Shown here: positions 1-6,918 of the stretch, piece by piece | Position numbering within the stretch: position 1 is the stretch's first letter | Layout of the letters: the number at the start of each line of letters is the position of its first letter | Assembly: GCA_041635755.1 (NCBI GenBank) | Contig: JBFKUL010000120.1 | Location: 1 to 8,578, forward strand | Length of the DNA stretch: 8,578 bases | Direction: 5' to 3' | Source: JBFKUL01 sp041635755 | GTDB lineage: Bacteria > Pseudomonadota > Gammaproteobacteria > Burkholderiales > SG8-39 | The notes under the pieces: generated by a model | Told to the model about the DNA's origin: nothing | Database searches by the model: none | What the model saw: the letters and a program-made list of their open reading frames with translations, nothing else | Translations under genes and position numbers: made by a program

Positions 1-1174
1 GACGCTCGAACAGCCCGAGCCAGGGCGCAAGCCGTTCGTAGAGCCACTCCGAATACAGGATCATGTAGGTAGAGACGGTGATCGTCACCAGCCCGACCAT
101 CGTCGTCAGCCCAAGCGCTCCGGCGTCGACGTGTCCGAGGCTGATGCCCATCGCAATGAAAATGATCGAGAACTCGCTGATCTGCGCCACGGTCAGTCCC
201 GCCATGAAGCCGGTGCGCTTGCGGTACCCCATGTAACCCATGATCGCCATCACGATGAGCGGATTGCCGATCAGTACGAACAGCGAGAACACGGCCGCGG
301 GGACGAGCTCCGCGCCGAGCGTGGCGAGCTCGAGCTTGGATCCCAGATCGATGAAGAAGAACAGCAGCAGGAAATCGCGCAAGCTCGCAAGGCGCGCACC
401 GATCGCCTCCCGATAGCCGGTCGACGCGAGCGAGAAGCCGGCGAGAAAGGCGCCCACCTCCTTGCTGAAGCCGAGCATTTCGCCGGCGACGGCGAGCGTC
501 GTGCCCCAGGCGATTGCAAACAGGACCAGCAGCTCTTGCGAGCGCGCGAGCAGGTGCATCAGCCGCGGGATCACCCACCGCATGAGTACCGCGATCGCGG
601 CCGCCGCGAACGCGAGGCGCGCCGCCGCCGCGCCAAGCGCGCTTGCCCAGCCCGCGCCCTCCTCGGCCCTCACCCCGCCCAGAACCATCATCGCCACGAC
701 CACCGCCAGGTCCTGCACGATCAGAAAGCCGAGCGCGATGCGCCCGTGCAGCGAGTCGATCTCGCGTTTGTCCGAGAGCAGCTTGACGATGATGATGGTG
801 CTCGAGAAGGTGAGCGCAACGGCGATATAGATTGCCTTGGCGTGGCCCATGCCGAGCGCGAGCGCCAGTCCGTAGCCGAACACGATCGTGAAGCCGAGCT
901 GGCCAAGGCCGGTGGCGAGCGCCACCCTGCCGAGATGGCGCACCAGATGCAGGTCGAGCTTCAGGCCGACCACAAACAGCAGCACGGTGACGCCGATTTG
1001 CGCGAGCAGGTCGATCTGGTCATGCGAGCGCACCCACCCCAGGCCCGCGGGCCCGACCAGGATGCCCACGACCAGGAACGCCACGAGCAGCGGCTGGCGC
1101 AGCCAGATCGCCAGCGCGCCGCACGCGGCCGACAGCAGCAGCAGCAGGGCGAACTCGTGAAAGACGTCGACCAT
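1..1174 (-). CDS. CPA2/Kef-type cation:proton antiporter, 3' end outside window
   Basis: Integral inner-membrane protein that should exchange a monovalent cation (K+ or Na+) for protons. Reading leftward from the ATG at 1174-1172 gives 391 residues with no stop before the window edge. The protein is almost entirely hydrophobic helices, as expected for a Na_H_Exchanger domain. Landmarks: VGPAGLGW near residue 50, LLFVVGLKLDL around 70-80, FSSTIIIVKLLSD around 125-137, the QD pair (Q154, D155) typical of CPA2 transporters, a GAFLAGFSLAS stretch in the middle, and AQISEFS at 330-336. The open frame has an in-frame TGA 17 codons upstream of this ATG and no other good start between, which fixes the start; the ribosome-binding site is weak. 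The visible part covers the membrane domain nearly completely. Whether a TrkA-N/RCK nucleotide-binding domain follows, as in KefB/KefC, cannot be seen. The family call is firm; the transported ion is not determined. Confidence 0.9.
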   Translation of the reverse strand, partial: MVDVFHEFALLLLLSAACGALAIWLRQPLLVAFLVVGILVGPAGLGWVRSHDQIDLLAQIGVTVLLFVVGLKLDLHLVRHLGRVALATGLGQLGFTIVFGYGLALALGMGHAKAIYIAVALTFSSTIIIVKLLSDKREIDSLHGRIALGFLIVQDLAVVVAMMVLGGVRAEEGAGWASALGAAAARLAFAAAAIAVLMRWVIPRLMHLLARSQELLVLFAIAWGTTLAVAGEMLGFSKEVGAFLAGFSLASTGYREAIGARLASLRDFLLLFFFIDLGSKLELATLGAELVPAAVFSLFVLIGNPLIVMAIMGYMGYRKRTGFMAGLTVAQISEFSIIFIAMGISLGHVDAGALGLTTMVGLVTITVSTYMILYSEWLYERLAPWLGLFER

Positions 1175-1257
1175 CTCGCGCTTCGATCGGTAGCGAACAC
1201 CGGAATCGGCGTCGTGCGGTCAGCCTAGCACAGGGCTTTCACGTAGACTCGCGCGAC
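1175..1257. promoter_or_regulatory. Divergent intergenic region, antiporter / acyl-CoA synthetase
   Basis: This 83-bp gap separates the start codons of two divergent genes, so promoters for both probably lie here or overlap the coding ends. I see no strong -35/-10 pair in either direction. The nearest thing is an extended -10-like TGCTAGGCT reading toward the antiporter, with no convincing -35. No clear operator palindrome is visible. Its regulatory role is inferred from gene layout only. Confidence 0.35.
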
Positions 1258-2799
1258 ATGCCGGCGACGATTCTGTTCGACGATCGCGAAATTGCATGGC
1301 CACGGTTCGACAACGCCGTACTGCGCGCCATGAGCGGCTTCGAGCGCCTCGGCGTTGGCGAGAACGACGTCGTATGCATCATGCTGCGCAACGAACCGTC
1401 GTTCCTCGTCGCGGCGTTCGCCGCGCTGCGGCTGGGGGCCTATCCTTGCCCGATCAACTGGCACTACAAGGCCGACGAAGCGGCCTGGATCCTCGCGGAC
1501 AGCGGCGCCAAAGCGCTGGTGGTGCACGCCGATCTCCTGGCGCAGATCGGCGGCGCGCCCGCCGGGATTGAAACCGTAGCGGTCGCCCCTGCCGCGGCGA
1601 CTCGAAGCGCCTTCGGCATCGCCGAGGCGCGCGCGCGCGTGCCGAGCGGCCTGCGCGCCTGGGACGCGTGGCTCGGCTCGCTGCCATGCTGGAGCGGAAC
1701 GCCTCGTCGCATGCGCTCGAACATGCCTTACACGTCCGGCACGACCGGTCGGCCCAAGGGCGTGCGCCGCATACCGGTGCCGCCCGAGGACGCCGCGCGC
1801 GTCGCCGAACTCGCGCGCGAGGCGCGCTACAAGGGCTTCGGCATCGAGCCCGGCATGCGCGGGCTGCTTCCGGGCCCGCTTTACCACAGCGCACCGAACC
1901 TGTACGCGCTGCAGACGCTGCTGCTCGACGACGCGCTGCTCGTGCTGGAACCGAAGTTCGACGCCGAGCGCACGCTCGCGCTGATCGAGCGCCATCGCCT
2001 GACGCACGCCTACCTCGTGCCGACGATGTTCGTTCGTATGCTGAAGCTGCCCGAGGCGGTGAAGCGCCGCCATGACCTCTCGTCGATGCGCTTCGTGTCC
2101 TCGACCGGCTCTCCGTGCGCGCCGGAGGTCAAGCGCGCCATGATTGACTGGTGGGGGCCCGTGTTCCACGAGTGCTATGCCTCGAGCGAGGCGGGCGTGA
2201 TCACCTCGATCACCTCCGAGGAAGCACTGCGCAAGCCCGGTTCGGCGGGCCGGGCCGTGGGCGCGGGCGCGCTGAAGATCCTCGACGTGGAGGGGCGCGA
2301 GCTGCCGCCGGGAGAAATCGGGCTGATCTACGCGCGCCAGCCCGCGTATCCGGATTTCACCTACAACAACAGCCCGGAGGCACGCCACGCAATCGAGCGC
2401 GACGACCTGTGGACGCTCGGCGACATGGGCTATCTCGACGAGGACGGTTACCTGTTTATCTGCGACCGCGCTTCCGACATGGTGATCTCGGGCGGTGTGA
2501 ACATCTATCCGGCGGAAATCGAGGCTGCGCTCGCGACCATGCCCGGGGTGCGCGATTGCGCGGTGTTCGGCATTCCGCACACGGAGTTCGGCGAGGCGCT
2601 TGCCGCTGCGATCCAACCCGATCCCGGCGCGCAACTCCACGCCGACGGCGTGAAAGCCTGGCTCGCGGACCGCATCGCCGGCTACAAGGTGCCGAGCGTC
2701 GTCGAGTTCCACGCACAGCTGCCGCGCGAAGATAGCGGCAAGATCTTCAAGCGCCGACTGCGCGAGCCCCATTGGGCGAAGGCCGGACGACGCATCTGA
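1258..2799 (+). CDS. ANL-superfamily acyl-CoA synthetase (FadD / bile-acid-CoA-ligase style)
   Basis: A 513-residue cytoplasmic enzyme that should activate a carboxylic acid with ATP and CoA to an acyl-CoA through an acyl-adenylate. All core motifs are present: the P-loop-like YTSGTTGRPKG at 158-168, YASSEAG at 307-313 (adenine/phosphate region, E311), the DLWTLGDMGYLDEDGY region with D389, the hinge motif around D403-R404, SGGVNIYPAEIE at 411-422, and the C-terminal SGK with the expected catalytic lysine K495. The DRASDMVISGGVNIYP form resembles acyl-CoA synthetases annotated as FadD or bile-acid-CoA ligases, including some from steroid degradation; it is unlike the shorter PaaK phenylacetate-CoA ligase. 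The substrate cannot be read from the sequence. No Shine-Dalgarno sequence stands out before the ATG at 1258. That ATG was chosen because it gives a normal full-length N-terminus. The next gene starts 65 bp downstream on the same strand, so cotranscription is likely. Confidence 0.9.
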   Translation: MPATILFDDREIAWPRFDNAVLRAMSGFERLGVGENDVVCIMLRNEPSFLVAAFAALRLGAYPCPINWHYKADEAAWILADSGAKALVVHADLLAQIGGAPAGIETVAVAPAAATRSAFGIAEARARVPSGLRAWDAWLGSLPCWSGTPRRMRSNMPYTSGTTGRPKGVRRIPVPPEDAARVAELAREARYKGFGIEPGMRGLLPGPLYHSAPNLYALQTLLLDDALLVLEPKFDAERTLALIERHRLTHAYLVPTMFVRMLKLPEAVKRRHDLSSMRFVSSTGSPCAPEVKRAMIDWWGPVFHECYASSEAGVITSITSEEALRKPGSAGRAVGAGALKILDVEGRELPPGEIGLIYARQPAYPDFTYNNSPEARHAIERDDLWTLGDMGYLDEDGYLFICDRASDMVISGGVNIYPAEIEAALATMPGVRDCAVFGIPHTEFGEALAAAIQPDPGAQLHADGVKAWLADRIAGYKVPSVVEFHAQLPREDSGKIFKRRLREPHWAKAGRRI

Positions 2800-2850
2800 A
2801 GGATTCCGGAATAAGATCTGTCCGCGCGCTGTTCGCCCTGCGCTACCCCG

Positions 2851-2857
2851 AAAGGAG
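2851..2857 (+). promoter_or_regulatory. Ribosome-binding site for the MBL-fold hydrolase
   Basis: AAAGGAG lies 7 nt before the ATG at 2865. This strong site decides the start: the frame is open from an earlier ATG at 2772, but that start would overlap the ligase end and put 31 non-signal residues before an obvious signal peptide. Confidence 0.8.
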
Positions 2858-2864
2858 ACCGGTC

Positions 2865-3716
2865 ATGCACACCCGCGTTGCCGCCTGCATGCTCTCGCTT
2901 GCCCTGCTCGCACCGGCCCCCGCCGTCGCACAGGCACCGGTGCGCGAGATCAGCCAGATTCAGGGCAATCTCTACCGCTTCCGCAACAACTTCCACTACT
3001 CGGTTTTTCTCGTCACCCCCGCCGGGATTGTCGTCACCGACCCGATCAACGCCGACGCAGCGCGCTGGCTCAAGGACGAGCTCGCCAAGCGCTTCGGCGT
3101 GCCGGTACGCTATCTCGTCTACAGTCACGACCACGCCGATCACAGCTCGGGCGGCGAGGTGTTCGCGGACACCGCGATCGTCGTCGCGCACGAGCGGGCC
3201 AAGCGCGTGATTGTCGGCGAGCGCCGGCCGACCGCCGTGCCGCACGTCACGTTCTCCGATCGGCTGACGATCGAGCTCGGCGGCTCGACGGTCGAGCTCG
3301 AGTGGGTCGGGCGCAACCACTCGGACAATTCAATCGTAATGCGTTTCCCGGCCGAGCGCGCGCTGTTCGCGGTGGACTTCATCCCGGTAAAGACCGTGGG
3401 TTTTCGGGACTTCCCCGACGCCTATCTGGACGACTGGATCGAGTCCCTCAGGCGCGTCGAGGCGATGGACTTCGATCGCCTCGTCCCCGGCCACGGGCCG
3501 CTTGGCGACAAGGCGAGCGTGAGCGCCTTCCGCGCCTACATGGAGGAACTGCGCGAGGCGGTGCTCAAGCTCGCACGCGAGGGCAAGACCCTCGAGGAGA
3601 TCAAGCAGACGGTGAGGCTGCCCAAGTACGAGAGCTGGGGCGGCTACGCACAGATGTTCCCGCTCAACGTCGAAGGCATGGTCCGTATGGTGCAGGCAAA
3701 CCGGCGCGGCAACTGA
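2865..3716 (+). CDS. Exported metallo-beta-lactamase-fold hydrolase
   Basis: A 283-residue protein with a Sec signal peptide (residues 1-24: MHTR, then a hydrophobic stretch ending AVAQA, likely cut after A24), so it should act in the periplasm. The mature part is a metallo-beta-lactamase fold with a complete metal-ligand set: HDHADH with H88, H90, D92 and H93, then H152 in GRNHSDN, D171 in FAVDFIP and H210 in VPGHGP. This is the pattern of a two-metal (usually zinc) hydrolase. The family includes B3-like beta-lactamases, quinoprotein-associated hydrolases and many enzymes of unknown substrate, and nothing here picks one. The gene follows the acyl-CoA synthetase by 65 bp on the same strand and probably shares its transcript, but the two proteins would sit in different compartments, so a joint pathway is not shown. 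The TGA stop lies in the left arm of the inverted repeat at 3713-3738. Confidence 0.88.
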   Translation: MHTRVAACMLSLALLAPAPAVAQAPVREISQIQGNLYRFRNNFHYSVFLVTPAGIVVTDPINADAARWLKDELAKRFGVPVRYLVYSHDHADHSSGGEVFADTAIVVAHERAKRVIVGERRPTAVPHVTFSDRLTIELGGSTVELEWVGRNHSDNSIVMRFPAERALFAVDFIPVKTVGFRDFPDAYLDDWIESLRRVEAMDFDRLVPGHGPLGDKASVSAFRAYMEELREAVLKLAREGKTLEEIKQTVRLPKYESWGGYAQMFPLNVEGMVRMVQANRRGN

Positions 3717-3738
3717 GCCGCGCCGGCGCGCGGCTCAG
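3713..3738. terminator. Perfect inverted repeat between convergent genes, probable bidirectional terminator
   Basis: CTGAGCCGCG (3713-3722), spacer CCGGCG, then CGCGGCTCAG (3729-3738): two exact 10-bp arms. The plus-strand gene's TGA (3714-3716) lies in the left arm and the minus-strand gene's TGA (complement of 3735-3737) in the right arm. The hairpin would form in both transcripts. Neither side has a T-tract, so it is not a textbook intrinsic terminator; it may still stop or stabilise both mRNA ends. Confidence 0.6.
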
Positions 3739-5201
3739 TCACCCTTGCGCAGTTTTGCGAGCCAGTACTCCATCTGCTTGCCTGCGGCCTCCCGCCCGCC
3801 CAAACCGAAGGAGAGCGCCACAGCCACGGCGATCGCGCCGAAAGTAAAGGCGAACGCCAGATTGACGATATCGTCTGCAATGCCCATGGCGCGCAGGCCC
3901 ATGGCGATCACCACGCCGAGAATCGCGATGCGCGCCACGCGCGCAAGCCCGGTGCTTTCGGCACCGCTCGCGCGGTTGATCGCCGCGTAGGCGAGGTTCG
4001 CGAGCCAGAAGCCGATCGCCAGAATCGCGCCGCCGAGCAGCACATCGCCGCCAAAGCGGATGAACATCGTCACCACCTCGCGCACCTGGGTGAACCCGAG
4101 CTGGCTCGCCGCCTCAACGGTAGCGAACAGCATGGCGAAGAACATGATCACCAAACCGACCAGTCGCGAAGGTTGAGCATTGCCTGAAAGCGTCTCACCC
4201 AAACCCATCTTCGCGGGCAATGCGTCGAACCCCAGCCCCTGCGTCAGACGCGTGACCAGCTCCGCGGCGAAGCGCGCAACGTAGTAAGTGATCGTCAGGA
4301 TCAGCGCTGCCGCAATCAGGTTGGGCACCGCAGCGAGCAACGCTCCGAGCATGTCGCTCGCGGGGCGCGCGATGGCCTCGATCCTGAGCGCGTCGAGCGC
4401 GGCGATCAGTGCCGGGATGAACACCAGCAGCATGACGATGGTGCCGGCGAGCTTCGAGATGCTGACCGACTTGTCGAGCACCGTCTTGGCGCCCATCTTG
4501 TCGGCGCCCGCCGCCGAGAGCAGGTTCGTGACCAGCCCCGCGAGCACCTTTCCTACCAGCCAGCCGACGAATCCGATGAGCAACGCAGCAAAGATGTTGG
4601 GCAGCAGATCGAGGCCCTTGGTGACCATTGCGCTCACCGGCTCGAGCAACCCGCCGAGCTCGTAGGCGCCGAGCACCGCCGGCAGGAACAGCAGTATGAC
4701 CAGCCAGAAAAGGACGTTGCCAACGGTCTTGGCCATCGGCTTCATGCCGGCACTCGACGAGAGCTTGTCGTCCAGCCCGCTTGCAGCAAGGCTGCGTTCG
4801 ACGACGATGCGCAGCAGTGTCGCCACGATCCAGGCGAGCAGCAGCAACACCGTGCCTGCGATCAGGCGCGGCAGGTAGCCGAGGATCTGCCCGACCAGCG
4901 CCTCGAACGGCCCCGAGACGAGCGGCAGGTTGAGCGAGTTGAACATGCCGATCAGCGTGATCAGAATGATCACCCAGAACAGCCCGATCGAAACGCTCGA
5001 CTCGACACGCATGCGCTGTCCGGTGCTGTCCGCGATGCGCTCGTCGACCTTGAGCATGCCAAGCAGGCGCAACGCGCCCGCGCGGACGATCACGGCGATA
5101 ATCCATCCCACCACCAGAATGCCAAGCGCGCCGAGGATGCCGGGCAAATGCTGGCCGAGCGCGTTCTGCAACGACGTTACGAGTGTGGAGAAGTCCATCA
5201 T
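3735..5201 (-). CDS. Conserved-TM-helix (CmpX-like) mechanosensitive channel family protein
   Basis: A 488-residue inner-membrane protein with about eleven hydrophobic helices (roughly 19-41, 70-89, 111-133, 159-181, 199-226, 249-270, 286-309, 345-364, 382-406, 422-440, 446-468). It is built from five two-helix units; the first helix of each begins at P20, P111, P201, P293 and G385, with an aromatic residue 13 positions on. The last helix (NLAFAFTFGAIAVAVALSFG, then LGGREAAGKQ) is rich in small residues and resembles the pore-lining TM3 of MscS. There is no MscS-type beta domain or cytoplasmic cage after it; the protein ends about 20 residues later. This fits proteins annotated as mechanosensitive ion channels with conserved TM helix repeats, such as Pseudomonas CmpX. 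A role in osmotic or envelope-stress response is inferred from the family. The start is ATG-ATG (5201 or 5198); a GGGGGG stretch just upstream suits the second ATG better. The gene converges with the MBL-fold gene. Confidence 0.85.
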   Translation of the reverse strand: MMDFSTLVTSLQNALGQHLPGILGALGILVVGWIIAVIVRAGALRLLGMLKVDERIADSTGQRMRVESSVSIGLFWVIILITLIGMFNSLNLPLVSGPFEALVGQILGYLPRLIAGTVLLLLAWIVATLLRIVVERSLAASGLDDKLSSSAGMKPMAKTVGNVLFWLVILLFLPAVLGAYELGGLLEPVSAMVTKGLDLLPNIFAALLIGFVGWLVGKVLAGLVTNLLSAAGADKMGAKTVLDKSVSISKLAGTIVMLLVFIPALIAALDALRIEAIARPASDMLGALLAAVPNLIAAALILTITYYVARFAAELVTRLTQGLGFDALPAKMGLGETLSGNAQPSRLVGLVIMFFAMLFATVEAASQLGFTQVREVVTMFIRFGGDVLLGGAILAIGFWLANLAYAAINRASGAESTGLARVARIAILGVVIAMGLRAMGIADDIVNLAFAFTFGAIAVAVALSFGLGGREAAGKQMEYWLAKLRKGD

Positions 5202-5306
5202 GCCCCCCAGAGCGTGAAGGAAGGGAATACCGGATTGGCAGGCGCCGCTCGATCGTGGTCGAGATCGCCGCGGGCAGGCCAGAAGGTGCTGCGGAGAACA
5301 GGTGCT

Positions 5307-5335
5307 ATTTTACCGCCAAGCGGTGTCGATGACTA
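5307..5335 (-). promoter_or_regulatory. Candidate sigma70 promoter for the channel gene, with palindrome in the spacer
   Basis: Reading on the minus strand, TAGTCA (5335-5330, 4 of 6 matches to TTGACA) and TAAAAT (5312-5307, 5 of 6 matches to TATAAT) are separated by exactly 17 bp, about 105 bp upstream of the channel start. An AT-rich hexamer stands out in this GC-rich sequence. The -35 overlaps the paaE stop codon. An inverted repeat ACCGC-CAA-GCGGT (5312-5324) fills most of the spacer and could be an operator. This would let the channel gene be expressed apart from the paa operon. Assignment is from consensus matching only. Confidence 0.4.
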
Positions 5336-6418
5336 GCGCTGATCGTAGTCGAGCACCACTTTTGGCGTCACCGGATGTGACTGACAGGTGAGCCGAAAGC
5401 CCGCTCTGACCTCCGCATCTTCGAGTGTGTAGTTCGCGTCCATGCGGACTTCGCCCTCGACGAGCTTCGCGCGGCAGGTGCAGCACACACCGGCTTTGCA
5501 GGCGTACGGCAAGTCGGCGCCCGCCTTGAGCGCCGCGTCGAGCACGCTCGGGCCATCGGCCGGCAGTTGCAACCGGTAGCGTGCGCCATCCACGATTACG
5601 ATCACCTCGCAGGCGCCCTTGATCGCCGTCGGCGCGCCCATGGCGACGCGTCTCGCGCCGGCGCGTGGCCGCGGCACGCCAAAGCGCTCGAGATGAATGT
5701 TTGCGTGCGGCACGCCTTGCGCTTCGAGCGCCGCTCGCACATCGTCCATCATCGTGTCCGGGCCGCACACGAACGCGTCGTCGATGGTTGCGGGCGGAAT
5801 CAGCGTTTCCAGAAACTGCGCCACTTTGGCCGCATCGAGACGACCGTTGAACAGTTCGATTTCCTGCGTATCGCGCGAAAACACATGATATAGCGCGAGC
5901 CGCGCCAGGTGCTTGTCCTTGAGATCCTCGAGCGCCTCGTTGAAGATCACCGCATCGAGCGTGCGGTTGCCGTAGACCAAGGTGAAGCGCGAGCGCGGCT
6001 CGCGCGCGAGCGTAGTCTTGACAAGCGAGAGCACCGGCGTGATGCCGCTTCCCGCCGCAAACGCAACGTAATGCTTGGCATTCGACGCGTCGAGCGGTAC
6101 GAAAAAGCGTCCTTCGGGTGGCATGACCTCGACCGCGTCGCCGGGCTTGAGCGAATGGTTGGCCCAAGTGGAGAAGCGCCCTTCCGGCACCTCCTTGATG
6201 GCCACGCGCAGCTCGCCGTCGTCGAGCCCCGAGCAGATCGAATAGGAGCGGCGCACGTCCTCGCCCCGCAGCCTGCGGCGCACGTTCAGGTATTGGCCCT
6301 GCGTGTAGCGGTAGAGCTCGGCGAGCTCCGGCGGCACCTCGAAGGCGAGCGACACGCAATCGGCGGTCTCTCGCCGGACGTCCTTGACGCGCAACGGGTG
6401 AAAGTGCGCCGTGGTCAC
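5333..6418 (-). CDS. paaE: Phenylacetyl-CoA epoxidase reductase subunit PaaE
   Basis: A 361-residue cytoplasmic reductase that passes electrons from NAD(P)H through FAD and a [2Fe-2S] cluster to the di-iron site of PaaA. Three domains are visible in order. The first is an FAD-binding ferredoxin-reductase domain with RSYS at 57-60. The second is a nucleotide-binding domain with GSGITP at 123-128 and CGPDTMM at 218-224. The third is a C-terminal plant-type ferredoxin domain with the full cysteine set C307, C312, C315 and C345 (spacing C-x4-C-x2-C-x29-C). Length and domain order match E. coli PaaE, called PaaK in some older nomenclatures. The start codon is GTG (6418-6416) and overlaps the paaD stop as GTGA, so translation is probably coupled. 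The resulting N-terminus (MTTAHFHPL) matches the start of known PaaE. It is the last visible gene of the operon; no T-tract terminator follows. Confidence 0.95.
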   Translation of the reverse strand: MTTAHFHPLRVKDVRRETADCVSLAFEVPPELAELYRYTQGQYLNVRRRLRGEDVRRSYSICSGLDDGELRVAIKEVPEGRFSTWANHSLKPGDAVEVMPPEGRFFVPLDASNAKHYVAFAAGSGITPVLSLVKTTLAREPRSRFTLVYGNRTLDAVIFNEALEDLKDKHLARLALYHVFSRDTQEIELFNGRLDAAKVAQFLETLIPPATIDDAFVCGPDTMMDDVRAALEAQGVPHANIHLERFGVPRPRAGARRVAMGAPTAIKGACEVIVIVDGARYRLQLPADGPSVLDAALKAGADLPYACKAGVCCTCRAKLVEGEVRMDANYTLEDAEVRAGFRLTCQSHPVTPKVVLDYDQR

Positions 6419-6918
6419 AGCGGCTTGAAGTAATCAAAAGGCTCGCGGCATTCGAGGCAGCGGTAGTGCGCCTTGCACGCCGTCGAGCCGAACTCGGAGA
6501 TGCGCTCGGTCTGCGCCGATCCGCAGCTCGGGCAAGGCACCGCGCGCGCATGCAGGTGAACGCGGTGCGCATCGACTCCCGGTGTGGTGGGTCCTGGCGG
6601 AGCGATGCCGTATGCGCGCAGGCGCGCCTTGGCCTGTTCGCCGATCCAGTCGGTGGTCCAGGCCGGCGAGAGCACCTTCCGCACGCGCACCTCGTTGAAT
6701 CCGGCCTGCTTCAGAGTCGCCACGACGTCCTGCTCGATCATGTCCATCGCCGGACAGCCCGAGTATGTCGGCGTGATCGACACCTCCACGGCCCCAGCGT
6801 CAAGCCTCACGTCACGCACGATGCCGAGCTCGGTGATCGTAATCACCGGAATCTCCGGATCGGGGATGCCCTCGAGCAGCCGCCAAACCTGCGTCGCGTT
6901 CAGGCTTGCTTCTACCAT
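6415..6918 (-). CDS. paaD: Phenylacetate-CoA oxygenase accessory protein PaaD (MIP18/DUF59 family)
   Basis: A 167-residue protein with an N-terminal MIP18/DUF59 domain (about residues 8-85: IPDPEIPVITITELGIV at 18-34, then TYSGCPAMDMIE at 51-62 with the conserved C55) and a C-terminal zinc-ribbon-like part with C129-x2-C132 and C154-x2-C157. DUF59 proteins take part in iron-sulfur or metal-centre assembly, so PaaD is thought to help mature the oxygenase or its reductase; it is not a core catalytic subunit. The ATG at 6918 overlaps the end of paaC by 7 bp (ATGGTAG), and its stop overlaps the paaE start. With no good ribosome-binding site of its own, it is probably translated by coupling to paaC. 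Order and length agree with known paaD genes. Confidence 0.94.
   Translation of the reverse strand: MVEASLNATQVWRLLEGIPDPEIPVITITELGIVRDVRLDAGAVEVSITPTYSGCPAMDMIEQDVVATLKQAGFNEVRVRKVLSPAWTTDWIGEQAKARLRAYGIAPPGPTTPGVDAHRVHLHARAVPCPSCGSAQTERISEFGSTACKAHYRCLECREPFDYFKPL

Noticed and set aside
131..1228. A 365-residue plus-strand open frame rich in Glu, Arg, His and Gln
   Set aside because: It is antisense to the antiporter, whose translation shows clear transmembrane helices and CPA2 motifs. The composition of the plus-strand product is that of a shadow frame.
1225..2772. A 515-residue open frame on the minus strand covering almost the whole acyl-CoA synthetase gene
   Set aside because: It is antisense to a gene with all ANL motifs, its translation is rich in Arg, Ala and His with no recognisable domain, and long mirror frames are common in high-GC DNA with strong third-position bias.
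1258..2799. The acyl-CoA synthetase as the phenylacetate-CoA ligase PaaK
   Set aside because: PaaK is shorter (about 430 residues) with different motif variants; this protein has the FadD-like arrangement, is on the opposite strand and is separated from the paa genes by two unrelated genes.
2803..2812. ATTCCGGAAT, a 10-bp palindrome between the ligase and the hydrolase
   Set aside because: It is a single short palindrome without a matching promoter or a second copy in the window; it could occur by chance.
2772..2864. A 31-residue N-terminal extension of the MBL-fold hydrolase
   Set aside because: It overlaps the ligase end, lacks a ribosome-binding site, and would bury the signal peptide that begins at the ATG at 2865, which has AAAGGAG in front of it.
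4195..5106. A 303-residue minus-strand frame inside the channel gene
   Set aside because: It is a shifted frame of the membrane protein with an Arg/His/Ala-rich product and no domain; the other frame gives a regular repeat membrane protein.
5306..5324. ACCGC-CAA-GCGGT next to a TTTT run as an intrinsic terminator for paaE
   Set aside because: In the direction of paaE transcription the run follows the hairpin as A residues, not U, so it has the wrong polarity for an intrinsic terminator; a promoter element fits better.
5310..6572. A 420-residue minus-strand frame overlapping paaE and paaD
   Set aside because: It is out of frame with paaE, which has intact FAD, NAD and [2Fe-2S] motifs; the product is low-complexity Arg/Ala-rich sequence.
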